NCBI GenBank assembly: GCA_900551055.1
Contig: URUK01000027.1
Span: forward strand, 1-36,317
Direction of reading: 5' to 3'
From: an uncultured Prevotella sp.
Lineage (GTDB): Bacteria; Bacteroidota; Bacteroidia; Bacteroidales; Bacteroidaceae
DNA: 36,317 bases
The position numbers were made by a program, and so were the translations under genes. Position 1 is the first letter of the stretch, and every line of letters starts with the position of its first letter. The notes under the pieces were generated by a model. It was given only the letters and a program-made list of their open reading frames with translations, did not search any database and had not been told where the DNA came from. Positions 32,357 to 36,317 of this stretch are shown one piece after another.

Positions 32357-33091
32357 ATCACAACTATATCCATCCAGACTGACAATACTGAAATAACCGA
32401 ACACCAATGGGAATACAAGCTGCCATTGGCAACAGGCGGTTATGAAACTGTCGCAACATCATCGGATGCAGAATTTACAACGTCTGCCATAACCGATGAA
32501 GAAAAATACAAGCACACCATTGACGGCGACATACGGGGACTGATAACATTCACCGGTAAATCGAACGGTGAAAACGTAGCAAGCACATACTGCCTTACAT
32601 CGGAACTCAAGCCCCACATCATTAGCGCAAACATAATAAGCATAACCGAAAATCCGAAGTCGCCTGATTATTATGACATTGTTGTTGAAGTACATTATGA
32701 AGGCGGCAACTACCTTCATTCAACCATTGAGGAAGAACACAGTTCAATAGTAAACACGGTATTTTCAGACACTCCCTATTACACAAGGTTCACTTTCACC
32801 GGCGTAGACCTTTACGGCAGCGCACAAGTAACCCTCACTGCAAGGAATGACTATGGCAGTGACACCGCCTTTTTGGAAATACCAAGCATTACAAGCTCCA
32901 TCGACAATGTTCTTCCCGACATTGATTCAAGCACGGATTATTCTTCCATCAAGGTATTCACCCCTTCCGGCCAATACCTCGGCGATGCCGAAAACATCAA
33001 CGAAATAGGAGAATTCAACAAAGGGCTATTAATCTTGAAAATGCAAGACAAGAGCGGACGCACTAAGACTGTTAAATATATCAACAAATAA
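32357..33091 (+). pseudogene. 5'-truncated remnant of a secreted, type IX-sorted protein
   Basis: The frame is open from 32357 (just after TAA at 32354) to 33091, 244 codons, but holds no plausible ATG start near its beginning; the first possible initiator is a TTG at 32426 in mid-domain and no signal peptide or ribosome site exists. The translated part has Ig-like strands (VVVEVHYEGGNY, RFTFTGVDLYGSAQVTLTAR) and ends in a type A sorting-like tail (IKVFTPSGQYLG ... GLLILKMQDKSGRTKTVKY). So it looks like the C-terminal half of a secreted protein, perhaps a peptidase or adhesin, that has lost its 5' part. The upstream 32097-32356 stretch shows no related coding in any frame. Confidence 0.6.
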
Positions 33092-33134
33092 TATTATCAT
33101 CGTTTCAGTTCGGTGATTTTTTCACTATTAAAAA

Positions 33135-33172
33135 GAGGCTGTATCGTAAAATCTCACTTACGATACAGCCTC
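33135..33172. terminator. Bidirectional terminator between convergent genes
   Basis: GAGGCTGTATCGTAA (33135-33149) and TTACGATACAGCCTC (33158-33172): a perfect 15-bp stem with an 8-base loop, A-rich on the left and T-rich near the right. It lies 43 bases after the remnant gene and 30 bases before the end of the convergent surface-protein gene. Confidence 0.75.
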
Positions 33173-33201
33173 TCACACATATTTCACATCAATTTAGAAG
33201 C

Positions 33202-35445
33202 TCACAATACGATTTTACAGGTATATTCTCCTATTTTCACAATGAATATTCCGCGCCCAAGATTAGATATGTCTGCGTTACCTGACGCATTAACGTTTGT
33301 CGAATAAAGAACACGTCCAGCCGTATCACAAATCACAACTTTAGTCCCTGCGGCAAGCCCTTTCAAAGAAATCCGTCCGTTATCAACTTGTATGTTCTTT
33401 TCTATTGAGACATTATCTATACCTGAAGTTTCTGCTGCATTTACCACACAGGTTGCCATAAAGTCACCGTCTACTGTGGTAGCATAAATTACAGCCGTAC
33501 CAAATCCTGAGCATACAACAAGTCCATTGCTGACAATTGCAACAGATTGATTAGAGCTGCTCCAATCAACATCCTTATTTGTAGCATCCTCTGGTAAAAC
33601 GATAGCTGTCAATTGTTCAGTGTCTCCTATTTGATTAAATGTTATGCTTGATTTGTTCAACTTCAATCCTGTAACAGGTTGGTTGACTGTAACCAAACAA
33701 CCATCTCTATATCCTTCATCTTCGCTTTCTGCATAAATCCAAACCTGCCCTGCCTTAACACCTGTGACTTTTCCTTTGTCATCAACTTTTGCAACAGTTT
33801 CATCTTCCGAAGTCCAAATCACATTTTTATTATCCGCGTCAACAGGAAGAACTGTTGCTATAAGTTGTTGTGTCTCACCTGTGTTTAATGTCAACGACTT
33901 TATATTCAAGTCTAAGGACGTAACTGGTTGATATACTTTCACTTCACAAGAAGCGGTATATCCACCATCCACCGTAGTTACGGTTATTATCGCCGTGCCT
34001 TTCGCCTTAGCCTTAACAGTTCCGCTGTCATCAACTTCTGCAACGTCTATATCAGAGCTGCTCCATTTAATTTGCCCATCAGTTTTACCTTCAGGTTTGA
34101 TTATGGCCTCTAAGGTCTTATTTTCACCGATTTTCAAATTAAGATTTGACGAATTTATATTTACTCCCGTTACATGCTCAAATACATCAAATTCACAAAT
34201 ATCGGTAAACTCTCCATCTTCACTTGTTGCCATTATCCTTGCTTTTCCATAGGCTTTTGCTATAACATTACCTTGTTCGTCTATAGTGGCAACATCTTCA
34301 TTCAAAGATTTCAATGTAAAGTTCTTATTATTTGCATTTTCAGGTATGACGGTCACATCCAATTTAACTTTATCGCCAACATAAACATTTTCATCAGCTT
34401 TTGTTATTGATATACCTGTGACCGGGATTTCTTCTATAATAGTAGCATCCTTCCAACCGTCAGCTTCTTTATAAATTTCAGCACATCCAGCAGGAACATG
34501 AACAATACAAGACTTAAAAGCGCCAGATGAATAATTTTTTACTACTGGCGGATTTTTGCTTTCGACATAAAGCTGTAACTCTGTATCAGAAAAGATACTA
34601 CGCTCACAACGAACCGAAACATTTTGGTCTTCACATGAATTGTCAATGGTTTTAATGCTTTCTGGTATATAAACGACCTGCCCATTTCTTAGTTCAAAAG
34701 AACAAGTGTTCCATATTTCCATCTTATCAGAAAGTCTTATCGTATCATCTTTTATAAATAAATGTAAAAAGGCTGCATGATCCAAATACTCTATATTATT
34801 CGTTAAATTAACATCTATTGTTCCATATTGTACCGTAGCTCCATCTTTTGTAGTAAAACTTCTGTTCCAAATATTTTTTAATGTTGAAGGCAAATGTACT
34901 TTTTGTAAGTGGAAAGAAGACACTCTCCATATAGAGTCAACACCTTCACGTAAATAAAGATAATCACAATTATCAGATGAGATCCCAGGCGATGTATGAC
35001 CTACAACTATATGTAATTTATCTCCCCCATAAACAAGTGTGTCAATCTTATTCTGCCAAAAATTAGCTTGACTTTTAATTATTGATATAGGCACTGATAA
35101 GAATGTCCCTTTTTTATCCTCGAAATTAAACATATAATCAGTTAATTCGTTATCAATTGTCGTATAACTTTGATAATAAGCATCTCCACCAGAAACGATA
35201 TTAGCTTCAGACAAATCAAGATGTACAAGTTCTCGTGTTTCTGTAAGTTCACGTATAAACTTAATATCTGTCCCATTCAAATACCCTGTTACTTTAAGGT
35301 GTTTCACCGTTGCTTGGTCTACAAAAGGTATTTTGCTCGATAGCCAACCCGGAGTTTGATTGTCAACAACCAATGATGTCTGTTGTGCCGAAACAGTAGC
35401 AACGCAACAAAACATCAAAACAAAATATGATAAAAACTTTTTCAT
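33202..35445 (-). CDS. BspA-like surface protein with four Big_2 Ig domains and a type IX-like C-terminus
   Basis: 747 residues. Signal peptide at about 1-20 (FVLMFCCVATVSAQ). Residues about 20-330 hold BspA-style leucine-rich elements (ELVHLDLSEANIV, VHLPSTLKNIWNRSF, VYIPESIKTIDNS). Four bacterial Ig-like (Big_2) repeats follow, each opening VTG or VTS (VTGISITKADENV, VTGVNINSS, VTSLDLNIKS, VTGLKLNKSS) and carrying a VATID- or VAKVDD-type core. The end (GTKVVICDTAGRVLY ... GRGIFIVKIGEYTCKIVL) is a type A sorting domain of the type IX system. Likely exported and surface-attached, binding host or matrix ligands. The gene is clearly more AT-rich than the core genome to its left. Confidence 0.85.
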   Translation of the reverse strand: MKKFLSYFVLMFCCVATVSAQQTSLVVDNQTPGWLSSKIPFVDQATVKHLKVTGYLNGTDIKFIRELTETRELVHLDLSEANIVSGGDAYYQSYTTIDNELTDYMFNFEDKKGTFLSVPISIIKSQANFWQNKIDTLVYGGDKLHIVVGHTSPGISSDNCDYLYLREGVDSIWRVSSFHLQKVHLPSTLKNIWNRSFTTKDGATVQYGTIDVNLTNNIEYLDHAAFLHLFIKDDTIRLSDKMEIWNTCSFELRNGQVVYIPESIKTIDNSCEDQNVSVRCERSIFSDTELQLYVESKNPPVVKNYSSGAFKSCIVHVPAGCAEIYKEADGWKDATIIEEIPVTGISITKADENVYVGDKVKLDVTVIPENANNKNFTLKSLNEDVATIDEQGNVIAKAYGKARIMATSEDGEFTDICEFDVFEHVTGVNINSSNLNLKIGENKTLEAIIKPEGKTDGQIKWSSSDIDVAEVDDSGTVKAKAKGTAIITVTTVDGGYTASCEVKVYQPVTSLDLNIKSLTLNTGETQQLIATVLPVDADNKNVIWTSEDETVAKVDDKGKVTGVKAGQVWIYAESEDEGYRDGCLVTVNQPVTGLKLNKSSITFNQIGDTEQLTAIVLPEDATNKDVDWSSSNQSVAIVSNGLVVCSGFGTAVIYATTVDGDFMATCVVNAAETSGIDNVSIEKNIQVDNGRISLKGLAAGTKVVICDTAGRVLYSTNVNASGNADISNLGRGIFIVKIGEYTCKIVL

Positions 35446-35493
35446 CTTTTGGCTTTTTTAATTATAAAACTTACTAAAACATACGATATTAGT

Positions 35494-35514
35494 CCTGCAC
35501 ATGGACCATGCAGG
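35494..35514. repeat. Small hairpin between the 97-residue gene and the surface-protein gene
   Basis: CATGG-A-CCATG flanked by CCTG and CAGG with a two-base bulge. Too few T follow for a standard terminator; it may attenuate between the two minus-strand genes. Confidence 0.35.
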
Positions 35515-35542
35515 AGCAATACGAAAAGTAGTAAACGACTGT

Positions 35543-35836
35543 TTATTTACCGTTTTTCAATCTTAACTGAAAGTTAGCTTTTGAATAAACGGTATTGCCG
35601 TTTTCATCCGTTTTGGCAACATCACCGGAGCACTGCCCCAAGTTTGCATTCTCCGTATCAAGGCCGGAATTGGTGCGCACTAAGTCTATGGCTTCGTTCA
35701 CCAACCTCTCTTGGCTTTGCTCCGCTCCCTTTTCACAGTACACGCTGACAGAAAGTGTGCCAGTCGCATCAAACGTTTCTTTTGTGATTTTGTCTTTCGG
35801 CTTTTCCAAACCGTCTTTTGTCCTAAGTAAATCCAT
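35543..35836 (-). CDS. Unrecognised 97-residue protein
   Basis: 97 residues from the ATG at 35836; a GTG at 35845 would add three. I do not recognise the family. It has no signal peptide and no membrane segment. It begins MDLLRTKDGLEKPKDKIT, then a likely beta stretch (GTLSVSVYCEKG), an amphipathic helix (ERLVNEAIDLVRTNSG) and a second beta stretch (TVYSKANFQLRLKNGK), with two Cys. The length and mix of charged residues suggest a small soluble protein. It follows a well-formed promoter (36118-36148) after an unusually long leader of about 275 bases, and precedes the surface-protein gene by about 97 bases on the same strand. Confidence 0.55.
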   Translation of the reverse strand: MDLLRTKDGLEKPKDKITKETFDATGTLSVSVYCEKGAEQSQERLVNEAIDLVRTNSGLDTENANLGQCSGDVAKTDENGNTVYSKANFQLRLKNGK

Positions 35837-35871
35837 AATAAACACATTTTAAATTAAACAATAAGAAACAT

Positions 35872-36024
35872 TTAAAATGCGTATGCCACGGTTTTTTGCA
35901 TGCACCTACGGACAAAGACCGCGGACGAAACCTGTCCACGTTGCAGCCGTAGGATGCTGGAAAAAACGACAAGTAACGTCCACGGTATCATGGACGTTTG
36001 CTTTAATCGGTTTTTTCGCTGCAT
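35872..36024 (-). CDS. Possible 50-residue membrane peptide in the leader of the 97-residue gene
   Basis: A frame of 50 codons begins at ATG 36024-36022 with AGGAAA about ten bases upstream. It has a basic N-terminus (MQRKNRLKQ), one hydrophobic segment (IPWTLLVVFSSIL) and a basic C-terminal half. It lies on the predicted transcript. But the DNA is also rich in inverted repeats (AACGTCCA/TGGACGTT, CACCTACGG/CCGTAGG), so the stretch may be a structured RNA leader rather than a gene. I recognise no family. Confidence 0.25.
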   Translation of the reverse strand: MQRKNRLKQTSMIPWTLLVVFSSILRLQRGQVSSAVFVRRCMQKTVAYAF

Positions 36025-36117
36025 TTGAAATTTCCTACGTTTCAACGTGCATGACCTATAGCAAACGCTAAATTCCACAAAAACGGCTCTTGCAAAACGC
36101 CTTTGCAATCACCGCTA

Positions 36118-36148
36118 CAAAGATAATTCAAAAGTACAACATCACAAA
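36118..36148 (-). promoter_or_regulatory. Promoter of the 97-residue gene
   Basis: Minus strand: TTTG (36145-36148), exactly 19 bases, TATCTTTG (36118-36125). A consensus-quality Bacteroidetes promoter; transcription would start near 36112. Confidence 0.6.
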
Positions 36149-36212
36149 AAAATATTCACTGAAATATTTATTGAAAATCCAATATAACATCATTAATCTT
36201 TTATGGGAATGA

Positions 36213-36231
36213 GATTCTTATAATAAGAATC
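36213..36231. promoter_or_regulatory. 19-base palindrome upstream of the promoter
   Basis: GATTCTTAT and ATAAGAATC, perfect 9-base arms around a single A. It lies about 65 bases upstream of the promoter at 36118-36148. Could be a regulator site; the owner is unknown. The remaining 36149-36317 is AT-rich without a gene. Confidence 0.35.
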
Positions 36232-36265
36232 ATACAAAATTTATCACAAGTGAGGCACTCGGTAA

Positions 36266-36298
36266 TCGTCATTCCGGGCTCCGACACGGAATCCAGTG
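36266..36298. repeat. CGTCATTCC...GGAATCCAG palindromic element
   Basis: ATTCCG (36271-36276) faces CGGAAT (36287-36292) across ten bases, flanked by CGTC and CCAGTG. It is GC-rich in AT-rich surroundings and looks like the short dispersed palindromes of many genomes. Only one copy is in the window. Confidence 0.4.
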
Positions 36299-36317
36299 TA
36301 TGCAAACAATACAATTG

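Noticed and set aside
35900..36028. Plus-strand small frame with a CPRC motif
   Set aside because: It would run against the predicted transcript, has no ribosome site, and overlaps the inverted repeats; a pair of cysteines alone is weak support.

Overview
The window looks like the chromosome of a Bacteroidales bacterium, most likely Prevotella or a close relative. Evidence: promoters with the Bacteroidetes TAnnTTTG -7 box (several with TTTG 19-20 bases upstream), A-rich weak ribosome sites, families typical of this order (DUF4199, DUF6452/DUF6048, DUF5686 with a carboxypeptidase-regulatory-like N-terminus, a phosphate permease fused to a PhoU-like tail), type IX secretion-type C-termini and a BspA-like Ig-repeat surface protein. 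Most of the window is moderately GC-rich core genome. The last 4 kb is visibly more AT-rich and accessory.

Layout. 1-613: right end of an integrated element, with the N-terminus of a tyrosine recombinase running off the left edge and a displaced tRNA-Ser 3' end (591-613) as a probable attachment half-site, followed by the old tRNA terminator. 907-5497, plus strand: DUF4199 membrane protein, family 2 glycosyltransferase, lipoprotein DUF6452, outer-membrane-like DUF6048, ApbE flavin transferase and a Crp/Fnr regulator. 5634-10479, plus: M3 oligopeptidase, then an overlapping run of dCMP deaminase, S41 carboxy-terminal protease and 5-formyltetrahydrofolate cyclo-ligase. 10506-12062, minus: PaaI-type thioesterase and an AraC regulator. 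12236-18112, plus: a tripartite RND efflux system whose adaptor gene has an in-frame amber codon; permease and outer-membrane factor are intact. The AraC regulator is divergent and a pair of similar operator-like sites lies between.

24108-18305, minus: a tight gene chain of nucleotidyltransferase, ATP-grasp enzyme, CDP-alcohol phosphatidyltransferase, HAD phosphatase and DUF5686. I read the first four as a pathway that makes a polar lipid head group; this is the best candidate for an undescribed system. 26758-24509, minus: PiT-PhoU phosphate transporter. 27373-28392, plus: LacI-type regulator. 29863-28465, minus: recF and a DUF721/DciA-like gene, divergent from a TPR membrane protein and ribH (30007-31178), followed by exodeoxyribonuclease III.

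32357-36317: a 5'-truncated remnant of a secreted protein, a BspA-like four-Ig-domain protein and an orphan 97-residue protein behind a well-formed promoter and a long structured leader.

Between genes lie many palindromes and short tandem repeats: a dispersed AAAAGGCCGTCTTTT-type family (four copies), 8-base tandem tracts at two gene ends, and long inverted repeats at convergent gene ends. No rRNA, complete tRNA, CRISPR array or insertion sequence was seen. All family calls come from reading the translations; no database search was possible.
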